A stretch of 49,743 nucleotides of DNA from Dehalococcoidia bacterium (GCA_022449765.1 JAKUPZ010000013.1:1-49743), one strand, 5' to 3'; positions 14,166-24,127 are shown, counted from the first letter of the stretch. Program-made: numbers and translations. The notes: generated by a model from the sequence alone, not told the origin.

Positions 14166-15835
14166 GTCTTGCTCAATTCTTTTAGCACCTGCAATACAAT
14201 AGCCTGATCTACACCCTTATATGTCATCGCATGCCCAACAGCATCAAGAAGTACCCAGGAAATTTCTCCTGATAACATTTTTTTGTCTCTAGACATCGCA
14301 GCCTGAATGTCATCAATTGAAACATCCGTGTAGTTAACAGGGAGATCAAATCTTGTAATCAATTCGATAAGCCTATTGACTACCTCTATAGGAGTAACTG
14401 ACAGGATTTCGCCAAGTTTTGCAGCCCCTATCATACCTATAGAGACAGCCTCTCCGTGTAAATAACGATCATAGCCTGCGGCCGCTTCCACACCGTGTCC
14501 TATTGTATGACCATAATTTAACAGTTGACGCAGTCCATATACTTCACGCTCATCGTTAGTTACTACATCGGATTTGATCTTAATATTCTTAGAAATAACG
14601 CTTGTAGTAACTTCGGGATCTAAACCAAGTAGCATCTCTAATTCATTTTCGTATATTTCAACTAATGTCTCGTCAAATGCAAAACCATGTTTTATAGCTT
14701 CAGCCCAACCTTCTTTCAAAACTCTTTGGGGCAATGTTTTTAAAGCAGCCACATCTGCTAATACCATAATAGGCTGATGAAAAGCCCCTATCAAATTCTT
14801 TCCAACTGGCAAATCTACACCAGTTTTTCCACCAATACTTGAATCAACCATCGCGGTTAAAGAAGTCGGTACATGTATGAGTTTTATTCCCCGCAGAATT
14901 GTTGATGCAACATACCCTGCTACATCACCTACCACGCCTCCGCCAACCGCAATCACAACGTCCCCGCGTTCAACGCGCTTACTTGCAAGCCATTCATAGA
15001 TCGTCTCAACAGTCTTTAAATTTTTGCTTGCTTCACCAGCCGGGAATGTAAACAAAGTCATCTCTATACCGGCATTATGTAAGGATCTTTGAGCAGATCT
15101 TCCATATGGATGAACTACATTACTATCGCAGATAATATGAGCTCGGCCTTTTATTCCTAAACCATGGACATGGCTGCCTAATTGTTCTTCCAATATATTC
15201 CAGCCAACCACTACGGGGTACGAACCTGATTCGGCATTTACGACAGAAACGACATTAGGGGAGCCAGTCAGATTAAAGTAGTTACCATTTTTCCGCCATG
15301 CTCTTACTGCTTCGTTTGCAACCTGCCCCGTACTCATCTGATCTGTATGAATAGTCCAATGAGCTGACATATATAGAAATTGCCTCTCTGATTTTAATCC
15401 TCTGATCCGATTAATCGGATCAGAGGAACTGAGCAAGGGCCTAACCATTGCTTCAGCTCCATTTACTTCATGGATATTAGATAAGCGTTGATAAATAAGT
15501 TCGGGGCTGGCCTCAAGATTTATTACAAATCCTGTACTTTTCAGCAATTCAAGCGTACTTTCAGAGGTAACTGCTCCGGCTCCAGTAGAAATAACAATAG
15601 AATTAGTTTCATTGGATAATTCATTTATAACAAGGACTTCTTGATCTCGAAAAACTGATTCTCCATCTTCAGAAAATATCTTCTCTATTGATTTCCCTAA
15701 TCGTAGAGAGATTAATTCGTCCACGTCCTTAAATTCCCAACCTAAGATATTTGCAATTACACGACCTGCAGAGCTTTTCCCTGTCCCTGAAAATCCAATA
15801 AGGAATATCCGTTTTTTATCGGTTGATACAGTCAT
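14162..15835 (-). CDS. aroKB: Shikimate kinase / 3-dehydroquinate synthase fusion
   Basis: This 557-residue protein joins two shikimate-pathway enzymes. Residues 1-180 are a shikimate kinase with P-loop GFSGTGKS (14-21), DVDELI, FRDQE, STGAGAV and the lid RPLL. Residues from about 195 on are 3-dehydroquinate synthase with the NAD and zinc-site motifs GGGVVGDVAGY, HVPTSLTAMVDSSIGGKTGVD, EAIKHG, LNYGHTIGHG and HGEAVSIGM. AroB makes 3-dehydroquinate from DAHP; AroK phosphorylates shikimate later in the pathway. Ribosome site AAGGA lies before the ATG. It lies 23 nt downstream of aroC. A 28-bp perfect palindrome lies inside the kinase part (15399-15426). Confidence 0.95.
   Translation of the reverse strand: MTVSTDKKRIFLIGFSGTGKSSAGRVIANILGWEFKDVDELISLRLGKSIEKIFSEDGESVFRDQEVLVINELSNETNSIVISTGAGAVTSESTLELLKSTGFVINLEASPELIYQRLSNIHEVNGAEAMVRPLLSSSDPINRIRGLKSERQFLYMSAHWTIHTDQMSTGQVANEAVRAWRKNGNYFNLTGSPNVVSVVNAESGSYPVVVGWNILEEQLGSHVHGLGIKGRAHIICDSNVVHPYGRSAQRSLHNAGIEMTLFTFPAGEASKNLKTVETIYEWLASKRVERGDVVIAVGGGVVGDVAGYVASTILRGIKLIHVPTSLTAMVDSSIGGKTGVDLPVGKNLIGAFHQPIMVLADVAALKTLPQRVLKEGWAEAIKHGFAFDETLVEIYENELEMLLGLDPEVTTSVISKNIKIKSDVVTNDEREVYGLRQLLNYGHTIGHGVEAAAGYDRYLHGEAVSIGMIGAAKLGEILSVTPIEVVNRLIELITRFDLPVNYTDVSIDDIQAAMSRDKKMLSGEISWVLLDAVGHAMTYKGVDQAIVLQVLKELSKT
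15399..15426. repeat. 28-bp perfect palindrome inside aroKB
   Basis: The arm CCTCTGATCCGATT (15399-15412) is followed without spacer by its exact reverse complement (15413-15426). It encodes part of the kinase segment after RPLL (S-S-D-P-I-N-R-I-R) without lengthening the protein compared with ordinary shikimate kinases. Its purpose is unknown. Confidence 0.9.
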
Positions 15836-15858
15836 GTGATCCTTATGAAGCTAAGAAT

Positions 15859-17061
15859 TTATTTAGGCCCCACAGTTGCAATATACCCATGGTAATTTCG
15901 CATAGTCTCAGATAAATGATCGCCGCCAAATTTTTCCAAAAATGCCTCTGCTAAAACGAACATCAGCATACTTTCTGCGATGACACCACATGTTGGTACA
16001 AACGTGATATCACTCCGTTCGTAGTGCGCTTGAACCAAATCACCAGTTATTAGATCAACAGAAGGCAGAGGATTAATCATTGTAGCTATTGGCTTAACCA
16101 CAGCCCTTACCACTAATGGTTCTCCTGTCGTCATTCCGCCTTCAAGACCCCCAGCATTATTAGTACGACGAGGCCAAGGTTTAACCCAGTTTCCTTGCGA
16201 ATCTGATTCCCATTCCTTAAGCGGTTTTATAACGTCATGAACCTTCGAACCTCTTAAATCCGCCAGCTCAAAACCCTCACCAATTTCGACACCTTTGACA
16301 GCATTCACGCTTCCAATTGCTGCCATAATCTTGGTACTTAATTTTGTATCCCACTGAATGTGAGAACCTAAACCAACCGGAAGGCCTGTAGCTACAACCT
16401 CAATAACTCCGCCCAAGCTATCCCCTGCCTCTTGAGCATTATCAATCTCATCTATCATTTGTTTTTCTGCTTCAGGGTCTGAGCATCTTACAGGAGATTT
16501 CTCTACATTCGCCCAATTAATTACATTAGGCTTTCTAGCCTGTATTCCTCCTATATTAGTTACATGGCTATGAACTTCAACACCAAATTCTAATAAAAAA
16601 GCACGACAAATTGCGCCTATTGCAACTCTAGAAGTTGACTCGCGAGCCGAAGAACGTTCAAGAATATTCCTTGCGTCATTTTGTAAATATTTACTAATCC
16701 CCGGAGTGTCGGCATGACCTGGTCTCAACCTATGAATCGGGGTGACTTCTTCCTCCACTGCCTCTTTCGACATAGTAATAGTCCAAGGTTTACCATCTGG
16801 CCCGTTACCAGATAGATGGTCCTTATTCTCAATTAAGAGCGAAATAGGTGCTCCAGTCGTGGCACCATGCCTTACCCCTGACTGTACTACCGCGTAGTCA
16901 GTTTCTATTTTCATACGTCCCCCGCGGCCATAGCCTGCCTGTCGACGGGCCAGATCCAGACGAATGTCTGCCTCAGAAATTTTTATTCCTGCAGGCAAGC
17001 CCTCTAGTAAAGCGACAAGCCCAGGGCCATGTGACTCACCGCCAGTAAGAAATCGAAGCAA
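15859..17061 (-). CDS. aroC: Chorismate synthase
   Basis: AroC converts EPSP to chorismate with reduced FMN, the last common step of aromatic synthesis. The 400 residues begin RFLTGGESHGPGL and include RRQAGYGRGGRMKIE, HRLRPGHADTPG, NILERSSARESTSRVA, and RRTNNAGGLEGGMTTG, all family signatures. I place the start at the TTG at 17061, because GGAGG stands 8 bases upstream and the family begins there; a longer version from a TTG at 17082 would add seven unconserved residues. It is followed by aroKB, making a two-gene aromatic operon. Confidence 0.96.
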   Translation of the reverse strand: MLRFLTGGESHGPGLVALLEGLPAGIKISEADIRLDLARRQAGYGRGGRMKIETDYAVVQSGVRHGATTGAPISLLIENKDHLSGNGPDGKPWTITMSKEAVEEEVTPIHRLRPGHADTPGISKYLQNDARNILERSSARESTSRVAIGAICRAFLLEFGVEVHSHVTNIGGIQARKPNVINWANVEKSPVRCSDPEAEKQMIDEIDNAQEAGDSLGGVIEVVATGLPVGLGSHIQWDTKLSTKIMAAIGSVNAVKGVEIGEGFELADLRGSKVHDVIKPLKEWESDSQGNWVKPWPRRTNNAGGLEGGMTTGEPLVVRAVVKPIATMINPLPSVDLITGDLVQAHYERSDITFVPTCGVIAESMLMFVLAEAFLEKFGGDHLSETMRNYHGYIATVGPK

Positions 17062-17169
17062 TGTAGCTACCTCCAATAACAAGGTATATTCTATGATGAA
17101 AATGGTCGAGACGCCAAAGTTAATTTATGCGAGAATATTTGAATCGTTTCTTGCACGGAGGGTAAACAA

Positions 17170-18507
17170 ATGTTGTCCACTACTGATAATCAAATTCTCA
17201 CAAGGGTAAGCGCTGGTACGGTAATGGGTGATTTAATGCGGAGATATTGGATACCCGCAGTTTTTTCCAGTGAAATTGCGAAAGATGGCGTACCTCACCG
17301 AACCAGACTATTAGGTGAAGATTTATTAGTACTCCGCTTGACTAGTGGCAAAGTTGCTACTATGTCTCCATCGTGCCCCCACCGAGGAGCTTCCTTGTTC
17401 TTTGGTCGAAATGAAGAGGAAGGGCTACGTTGCGTCTATCATGGATGGAAATTTGACGAATTAGGCCAATGCATTGATATGCCTAGTGAACCTCCTGAAA
17501 GTAACTTCAAAGGAAAAGTCCGCCACGTTGCATACCGCACAATTGAGCGCAACGGCTTAATCTGGATATATATGGGACCAGAGCAAGATAACCCTCCTTC
17601 TCTTCCTGATCTTGAATGGAACCTAGTACCAGAAAATCAATGCTTCATGACCAAAAGAATTGCACAAAACAACTATTTCCAAACACTAGAAGGAGAAATT
17701 GATTCAAGTCATAGTGGATTCCTTCATTCAAGTTTTACTGATCCTTTCAGATTAACAACAAAACAAGAACAAGGCATGATCTATAAAATGAGGGATCGGC
17801 ACCCACGATTTGAAGCCTTAGATACGGACTATGGCGTTTTGATTGGAGCAAGAAGGAATGCTGAGGTAGATTCATATTACTGGCGTATAACCCAATTCTT
17901 ATTCCCCTTTCATACAATCATTCCTCCTTACGGGAATGACCCTTTATTCAGCGGGCATGCATGGGTTCCGATGGATGACGAAAATGTCATCGCCCTCTGC
18001 TTTACTTATAATCCAGTTAGGCCTTTAACAGAATCAGAATTGGATTACTTGCACCACGGTCGTCATGATGGCTTGCAAACTCTGCATCCTACTGTGGATG
18101 CTTTTTTGCCGGAAATACCAAACCGGCCGGAAGGAGCTTGGTGGCCAAAGCACCACATTGATAACGACTTCGACATCAATTGGGATTTACAAAAAACTAC
18201 TTTTTATACTGGGCTACCTGGTACATGGGTGCAAGATTCAGGAATGCAGGAAACAATGGGACGGGTAGTTAATCGCGCTAACGAACACTTGGGAGTAAGC
18301 GATACAGCAATTATTCGCGCCAGAAGGGCCCTCTTAAAAGCCTCTAAGCTACTAAACGAGCAAGGTATAGAGCCAACATCAGTTAATGATCCTACTGTTT
18401 ACAACATTAGATCGGCTGCAGTAGTAATACCAAAAGATGTAGATTGGGTCACTGCATCTGAAAAATATCGATCAGCAAATCCAACGAAAAATTTCGCTGC
18501 GATTTAA
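17170..18507 (+). CDS. Rieske non-heme iron oxygenase, alpha subunit
   Basis: This 445-residue ring-hydroxylating-type oxygenase has an intact Rieske cluster site (C69-P-H71 and C88-V-Y-H91) and an intact mononuclear iron motif (D178-S-S-H181-x4-H186). It belongs to the phthalate dioxygenase / single-component-like group that needs a separate reductase; none is adjacent. GGAGGG precedes the ATG. It diverges from aroC and ends in a 4-nt overlap with the convergent DUF429 gene. The substrate cannot be read from the sequence; an aromatic or cyclic carboxylate is the usual case. A degenerate paralogue lies at 34870-36108. Confidence 0.92.
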   Translation: MLSTTDNQILTRVSAGTVMGDLMRRYWIPAVFSSEIAKDGVPHRTRLLGEDLLVLRLTSGKVATMSPSCPHRGASLFFGRNEEEGLRCVYHGWKFDELGQCIDMPSEPPESNFKGKVRHVAYRTIERNGLIWIYMGPEQDNPPSLPDLEWNLVPENQCFMTKRIAQNNYFQTLEGEIDSSHSGFLHSSFTDPFRLTTKQEQGMIYKMRDRHPRFEALDTDYGVLIGARRNAEVDSYYWRITQFLFPFHTIIPPYGNDPLFSGHAWVPMDDENVIALCFTYNPVRPLTESELDYLHHGRHDGLQTLHPTVDAFLPEIPNRPEGAWWPKHHIDNDFDINWDLQKTTFYTGLPGTWVQDSGMQETMGRVVNRANEHLGVSDTAIIRARRALLKASKLLNEQGIEPTSVNDPTVYNIRSAAVVIPKDVDWVTASEKYRSANPTKNFAAI

Positions 18508-19379
18508 ACGGGAGCTACTTCTTCTATATCATTATGAATTTCACCAGAAGATAGGGTTGGCATGACTATGTACCCTTCTCTGATAATGGAGTTTAATTCA
18601 TCCATTTCAGGCGCTGTGCCTTCAATAGAACTTTCTCCTATCCAAAATTTATATGCTACCCATGCAGCTAATGTGGCATCTAGCTGGTCATTAGTAGGCA
18701 AGTCACTTGAGGCGAATTTGACTCCAAGCTGCGTCAGTAATTCTGCTCTCCTATACCTACCAGATACAGTACGCTTAGCTGGCAAGTTACCTTTTGATAA
18801 AATTTTCCATGCACCGCCAGGATAGACTTCAATAAGCGTTGTATCAGAGACCGGAACTCCATCTAATCCAAGAAGGCGAAATCGGCTACCACTAGTCACC
18901 AATTTATGAAATAAATTAACTGAACCCTGAATTAACCCCTGATAAGGCTTACCTTCTAGCTTAAGAAAATATGGAGTGCGACCGGGTGCATTCACAAGTT
19001 TTTCAGAAATTCGAACATTCGCATCTGGTTCGCCCGCCAAGCCTTGTGGACCATCAATGGCTAAGATAAAAGAACGGCCTAACGCAGGTTGAGGAATAAT
19101 ACTAGCTCCGTCTACGTTATAATCCCAAAGACCAAAATTGCAATTTAGGTCAGTATCAAGAATTGCATAATCACAGGGTCTTGAGCTAGAAGCATAAGGG
19201 TCGGTCAAATCTAATCCAATGAATACCTGGCCGCCGCCCAAATCTCTTATCCCTTCACCACGACGCATATACCTTCGCTTTCTCCATTTTGCAACATATC
19301 GAGTAGCTACAGCTGCAGCAATTATTGATGCGCCTGCAGCGGCATATACTCGAGGATTATTCCTAATACTCATGCCCAT
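18504..19379 (-). CDS. DUF429 domain protein with N-terminal membrane helix
   Basis: The 291 residues start with a probable membrane anchor (about 9-27) and a very basic stretch (KWRKRRYMRRGEG), followed by a DUF429 domain, a predicted RNase H-like fold. The acidic motifs FIGLDLTDP and ILAIDGPQGL are in the expected places, and VSDTTLIEVYPGGAW and DQLDATLAAWVAYKFW match the C-terminal half. The activity of the family is not established. The start could be the second ATG, two codons later. It ends in a 4-nt stop-codon overlap with the Rieske gene. Confidence 0.75.
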   Translation of the reverse strand: MGMSIRNNPRVYAAAGASIIAAAVATRYVAKWRKRRYMRRGEGIRDLGGGQVFIGLDLTDPYASSSRPCDYAILDTDLNCNFGLWDYNVDGASIIPQPALGRSFILAIDGPQGLAGEPDANVRISEKLVNAPGRTPYFLKLEGKPYQGLIQGSVNLFHKLVTSGSRFRLLGLDGVPVSDTTLIEVYPGGAWKILSKGNLPAKRTVSGRYRRAELLTQLGVKFASSDLPTNDQLDATLAAWVAYKFWIGESSIEGTAPEMDELNSIIREGYIVMPTLSSGEIHNDIEEVAPV

Positions 19380-19426
19380 AGTCTATACAACGCAATTTAT
19401 ATTCATTAGTGGTTTCATGGGGGATT

Positions 19427-19864
19427 TTAATTGATCGTACGAGAGTCCATCCATGATTGGAGTATCACTGCTGCTGAAGATGAATCTACTTCATCAGTCT
19501 TAATAGCAAATTTTTTCTTTCGTGTTCGTTTTTTGTTTAATCGCTGTTCAACAATTTTATGCACGATAGAGGTGCTTAATCTTTCGTCTACCATCTCTAC
19601 AGGCAAGCGCGTTTGAGATCGTAATATTTCAATAAATGAAATGACTAATTCCGCTTGAGGACCTACTTTTCCTGACATTGAATAAGGAACACCTACGACA
19701 ATTACTTGCGCGTTAGTTTCTTCGGCTTTCCCAATAATGTAGCCTGCTGCGTCTGATGTAGAGTGGTTAATATATACATCTTGCGGAATTGCTAGGCCTA
19801 TTCCTGTATCACCAATCGCAATACCAATACGCTTATCCCCAAAATCAATGCCTATTACTTGCAA
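19427..19864 (-). CDS. ruvX: Putative Holliday junction resolvase RuvX/YqgF
   Basis: This 145-residue RNase H-fold protein carries the family motifs IGIDFGDKRIGIAI (first Asp), IVVGVPYSMSGKVGPQ, and VDERLST. YqgF proteins act in rRNA 5'-end maturation and are also called Holliday junction resolvases. The tail is rich in lysine and arginine (LNKKRTRKKK). It overlaps the end of alaS by 10 nt; alaS-yqgF pairing is widespread in bacteria and supports the call. Confidence 0.93.
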   Translation of the reverse strand: MQVIGIDFGDKRIGIAIGDTGIGLAIPQDVYINHSTSDAAGYIIGKAEETNAQVIVVGVPYSMSGKVGPQAELVISFIEILRSQTRLPVEMVDERLSTSIVHKIVEQRLNKKRTRKKKFAIKTDEVDSSSAAVILQSWMDSRTIN

Positions 19865-22485
19865 TTGGCAATTTGTCGCTTTGCAATATTTTCTGCTTCT
19901 GCCATGGCATCTTTCAATCTGGCTATATCTTTACCGCCAGCCTGAGCAAGCTTCGCTTGGCCTCCGCCACCGCCGCCCATAATTGGTGCAGCTCCTTTAA
20001 CGATTAAGGAGGCATCGACGCCGAATGCAATTAAATCACCCGAAACCATCGAAATGAGAAATGGCTTTTTTTGGAAAACAGTACCCAGAATAATCACGGC
20101 AGAGCCTAACTTGTCACGAAGCCAATCTCCAGTTTCTCGCATCAAATCAGGCGTAGAAGAGTCTATTTCCGTAACAAGTAATGAGACATTTTCAATTTCA
20201 TGCGCGAGCTGCAATAAATCTTCTGCTTCTTTTTTCAAATTCTCTTTGCGCTTCGAACTAGAAAATCTCTTAGCATCTTCGACTTGATCAAGCAGAGAAT
20301 CTAAGCGAGGCAGCAAATTTGCTGATGTGGTACGGAGCTTGATCAAAACTTCATCAAGCACTTTCAATTGCGAATTCATCCATTCGTGACTAGCCTCCCC
20401 GGTAAGTGCTTCAATACGACGAATACCTGAACCTATGCTACTTTCTCCAATAATTTTCATGACCCCAATTTGGCCCACATAGTTGATGTGGGTCCCTCCG
20501 CACAGCTCAAAACTTACTGGGTTGCCAGATCCAATTTGGATTGTCCTTACGGTGTCTCCATAACGCTCATCAAAAAAAGCCAATGCTCCTTTTTGTGTTG
20601 CCTCATTGAAACTTGATTCACTCTTTATTACTTCTAAATCATTACGAATATTGCTGTTCACCGCATCCTCAATCAAAATTAATTCTTCAGGAGATACCGC
20701 AGCGATATGGGTAAAATCAAAACGCAACCTATCTTCAGCTACAAGAGACCCCGCTTGCCTAACGTGATTACCTAAAATATTTCGCAATGCCGAATGTAAT
20801 AGATGTGTAGCAGTGTGGTTACGCGCAATACTTAATCTACGTTCAGGAATCACAGTAGCCTTTGTAATATCACCTAGTGCTACTTTCCCTTGGGAAACAA
20901 TACCAACATGGGTAATGCGATCGGCATAAACACGTTGGGTATCTTTTATCTCGACGTTGAAACCTTCACCTTGGATAAAACCTATGTCACCAACTTGGCC
21001 ACCACCTTCGGGGTAAAATGGCGTCTGGTCCAAAAAAAGTTCAATTTCATCTCCCTCAGAGGCTACTTCTGCAGAATTATCACCAATAAGAATTGCAACA
21101 ACAGTAGCATTTATCTCAGTTGCGTTATAACCAAGAAACTGAGTAGAAGCAATATCTAAGCTTTCGTATATTTTTGACCTATCTTCAATACCCGAAAACT
21201 GAGAAGACGCTCGGCCACGCTGCCTCTGAGATTCCATCTCAGCATGAAATGCGTCAACATCAACAAAAATTCCATGTTCTTTTGCTATTTCTATTGTAAG
21301 GTCAAGAGGGAATCCATAAGTGTCATAAAACAAAAATGCATCCCTACCAGTTATAGATTCTCCCAAGCTTATTTTTCCCTCAAGCAGTGTCATCCCTGTA
21401 GCTAAAGTTTGGTCAAAGCGTAGTTCTTCAGCCTCGAGAGTATTGAGAAGAAACGCTTTATTTTGCAATAACTCAGGGTATATATTCCCAAAACGCTCGA
21501 TTACCTCTACTGCAATTGACGACATAAATGGAGAATGAAGATTAAGCTTTCGAGCGTACCTAATCCCTCTCCTAATTAATCGACGTAATACATAACCCCT
21601 ACCCTCATTTGAGGGTACTACTCCATCGGAAATCAAAAAAGCAACGCTACGAGTGTGCTCAGTGACGACTCTAATAGCGAAGTCTATTTCATCGTCCAAT
21701 CCATAAGACTTTGCGGAAAGTTCTTCAACCTTCTGGCGTATGGGAAGAAGTAAATCTGTTTCATAAGCGGACGCCACACCTTGCATAATTGCAGCAACTC
21801 TTTCTAATCCCATTCCGGTATCGATACCGGGAGCAGGCAGCTTTACTCTCTCTCCGCTACTATTTTGGTAAAATTGAGGAAATACTAGATTCCAGATCTC
21901 TATGAATCGTTCAGTATCGTCTCCTGGCTTTAGGCCAGGCCCTTTATTTTCACCTATATCATAATGAAGTTCACTCGATGGTCCGCACGCACCTTCGTCT
22001 CCTGCCGGTCCCCAGAAATTATCTTCGTCTCCTAAAGTGACAATGCGGTCTTGAGGAATTCCAATTTTTTCGTTCCAAATATTGCCCGCTTCTTGATCAC
22101 TGTAGTGAATGGTGACCCAAATTTTTTCGGGATCCAATTTAAGGACCTCAGTGACAAATTCCCATGCCCACTCTATTGCCTCTGATTTAAAGTAATCACC
22201 AATACTGAAATTACCAAGCATTTCAAACATAGTGTGATGAGTAAAATCACCAACTATGTCGATATCTGTAGTTCGAAAGCATTTCTGCGCAGAGGTTAGT
22301 CGAGGGCTTGGAGGATCTTGTTCACCTGAGTAATAGGGCTTAAAAGGAACCATGCCTGCAGAAGTTAACAACAAAGTCGGATCCCCCGCAGGAATGAGAG
22401 AGGAGCTTGGCATTTTTAAATGGCCGCGTTCCTGGAAGAAATCTAGGTACGCTTCACGTATTTGATCACCTGTAAGAGGTATCAC
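19855..22485 (-). CDS. alaS: Alanyl-tRNA synthetase
   Basis: AlaRS charges tRNA-Ala and edits mischarged Ser and Gly. The 876 residues include the class II catalytic core (FFQERGHLKMPSSSL, FTHHTMFEMLGNFSIGDYF, DTGMGLERVA), the editing-domain zinc motif (HTATHLLHSAL and C-G-G-T-H), and a C-Ala domain with GGGGGGQAKLAQAGG. The start is GTG with GGGAG about 10 bases upstream. The region upstream (22486-22600) contains TTGACT on the minus strand (22536-22531) but no convincing -10. Confidence 0.97.
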   Translation of the reverse strand: MIPLTGDQIREAYLDFFQERGHLKMPSSSLIPAGDPTLLLTSAGMVPFKPYYSGEQDPPSPRLTSAQKCFRTTDIDIVGDFTHHTMFEMLGNFSIGDYFKSEAIEWAWEFVTEVLKLDPEKIWVTIHYSDQEAGNIWNEKIGIPQDRIVTLGDEDNFWGPAGDEGACGPSSELHYDIGENKGPGLKPGDDTERFIEIWNLVFPQFYQNSSGERVKLPAPGIDTGMGLERVAAIMQGVASAYETDLLLPIRQKVEELSAKSYGLDDEIDFAIRVVTEHTRSVAFLISDGVVPSNEGRGYVLRRLIRRGIRYARKLNLHSPFMSSIAVEVIERFGNIYPELLQNKAFLLNTLEAEELRFDQTLATGMTLLEGKISLGESITGRDAFLFYDTYGFPLDLTIEIAKEHGIFVDVDAFHAEMESQRQRGRASSQFSGIEDRSKIYESLDIASTQFLGYNATEINATVVAILIGDNSAEVASEGDEIELFLDQTPFYPEGGGQVGDIGFIQGEGFNVEIKDTQRVYADRITHVGIVSQGKVALGDITKATVIPERRLSIARNHTATHLLHSALRNILGNHVRQAGSLVAEDRLRFDFTHIAAVSPEELILIEDAVNSNIRNDLEVIKSESSFNEATQKGALAFFDERYGDTVRTIQIGSGNPVSFELCGGTHINYVGQIGVMKIIGESSIGSGIRRIEALTGEASHEWMNSQLKVLDEVLIKLRTTSANLLPRLDSLLDQVEDAKRFSSSKRKENLKKEAEDLLQLAHEIENVSLLVTEIDSSTPDLMRETGDWLRDKLGSAVIILGTVFQKKPFLISMVSGDLIAFGVDASLIVKGAAPIMGGGGGGQAKLAQAGGKDIARLKDAMAEAENIAKRQIANCK

Positions 22486-22600
22486 CTCAGTCCAACTCCC
22501 TCTTTACTATCATTAAATTGCAGTTCATCAAGTCAAAATTTCTACTGATTTGAATATTTATTATACGTGAAACCGAAAAGTCCATAAATTAGGCGAGTTG

Positions 22601-23704
22601 CTAAATTGCAGGCTTAGGGCCTTCTAGGTTAGCGAGGTCTAGGTCCCCTGAAATAATTTTCCTTACAGGGTAGTTGATCTCAATTGCTTCCTGTGCAAAA
22701 CGCGCATGGAGGCTTTTAATCAAATCGCTAGTCAGCATAAATGATCCAATTCTGTCGCGAGCTTGCAGATAAATCCAAAACTCTACATTAGAATCACCAA
22801 ATTTATCGTAACCAAACCATGGAGCCTCTGTCTTCACTGCAAAATTACTTGAGTTGATGACATCGTGAGCAACTTCTAATGCAATACGATTTACTTCTTC
22901 TAAATCTGAATCATAACTTACGCCGCAAGTGACAATAGTATTAATCTTTGGGTCGGGACCGCTATAGTTCGTCAGAATAGTATCTGACATTTTTGAGTTA
23001 GGAATAAGTACATAATTATTAAGCCATGTTCTTATACGAGTACTTCTCCAGCCAATGTTGACAACGTACCCAGCCGGTCCCCCTTGAAGCTCAATATAAT
23101 CACCGACAGAAATCATCCCTTCCGAAAGAACGTATGCCCCCGAAAAGAAATTACTCAAAGTCGGCTGTAATGCTAACGCCACAGCTAGTCCGGTAATTCC
23201 TAAACCACCAAGCAAAGGACTGATACTGATGCCTAAGGTATCAAGGATAATCAATCCACCTATAAGATAAATAGCGACTGACAAAAATCTTCGAATTATC
23301 GGTAAAATCGTGTCATCAAATTTCGAAGTCGTCCTAGGCGCAACGTTCAAAACATACCAACTAATGCTTACAGAGAGAACATTGGTCAATACCCTGGCAC
23401 CAATGATCAGAAATGCAATCGTTGCAATTTTCCTATATTCATTCTGCCATTCTTTAGTATCAATATCTGGAAGTGCAGTTAACGCCAATAATAAGCCTAA
23501 GACTACGAAGAATAGCGCTCCTGAATATGAGATGGATTTAATAATCTCCGCCGCCAGTTTATGGGCCTTGCTTGAACCTAACCGCCTGCTCAAAAATTTA
23601 GTTACTAATAGGAAAACAATCGATATTAGAAGGAATGCAATTAATATTCCAGCACCTATTAGGCGCTGCGCCATAGAACTGTCGATAATCGAATCCAAAG
23701 ACAT
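22601..23704 (-). CDS. mscS: Small-conductance mechanosensitive channel, MscS family
   Basis: MscS-type channels release solutes on hypo-osmotic shock. The roughly 367-residue protein has four or five membrane segments, the pore-lining helix with small residues (LLGGLGITGLAVALALQPTLSNFFSG), then the beta domain (GDYIELQGGPAGYVVNIGWRSTRIRTW, VLIPNSKMSD) and an alpha/beta C-terminus. I chose the ATG at 23704, which follows GGGAG by 6 nt; a GTG six codons upstream lacks a ribosome site. It stands alone between alaS and a small membrane gene. Confidence 0.93.
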   Translation of the reverse strand: MSLDSIIDSSMAQRLIGAGILIAFLLISIVFLLVTKFLSRRLGSSKAHKLAAEIIKSISYSGALFFVVLGLLLALTALPDIDTKEWQNEYRKIATIAFLIIGARVLTNVLSVSISWYVLNVAPRTTSKFDDTILPIIRRFLSVAIYLIGGLIILDTLGISISPLLGGLGITGLAVALALQPTLSNFFSGAYVLSEGMISVGDYIELQGGPAGYVVNIGWRSTRIRTWLNNYVLIPNSKMSDTILTNYSGPDPKINTIVTCGVSYDSDLEEVNRIALEVAHDVINSSNFAVKTEAPWFGYDKFGDSNVEFWIYLQARDRIGSFMLTSDLIKSLHARFAQEAIEINYPVRKIISGDLDLANLEGPKPAI

Positions 23705-23870
23705 GCCTGCTCCCAGCCCCACTGTACAGAGTAGAGTTCAAGGCGGGGAGGTCCTATGCGTGCAAGAAAAATCAATTACCAACACTTTATTATCTGAATA
23801 TTATTGCCGCCCAAATTTCCATGTAGTAGCGTAATATATGGATGTAAGAATTTTCATGGAGTTGAAATCA

Positions 23871-24056
23871 ATGTCCCTTTTAAACGCTTCTCCGAATAAC
23901 GCTCGTTCGATTTACACTTTTCTCATTGTATTAGGGATTGTTGCTGCATTACTTGGTACTTGGAACATGGGGCGAATTTCATACGAGTATTACCTACATT
24001 TAAAGGATGTTGAATCACATCAATTAACCGGCTCCTCGAGTGACTCGCATCACTAG
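23871..24056 (+). CDS. Small membrane protein, 61 aa
   Basis: This short protein has one membrane helix (about residues 14-35, containing FLIVLGIVAALLG) and a polar tail ending in Ser/His. I recognise no family. I place the start at the ATG at 23871, which has GGAG 9 bases upstream; the frame is open to an ATG at 23838. It lies alone between mscS and an SDR gene. Confidence 0.5.
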   Translation: MSLLNASPNNARSIYTFLIVLGIVAALLGTWNMGRISYEYYLHLKDVESHQLTGSSSDSHH

Positions 24057-24127
24057 CACCGCTACACTCTATGTGTTCGCTGATGCGGTAAATATGTGTA
24101 TTTTTGTACGAACTGGTTCAGGAAGCT

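Noticed and set aside
22486-22600. A promoter for alaS built on TTGACT at 22536-22531 (minus strand)
   Set aside because: No acceptable -10 lies 15-19 nt downstream; nearest candidates (TAATGA, GATAGT) are weak.
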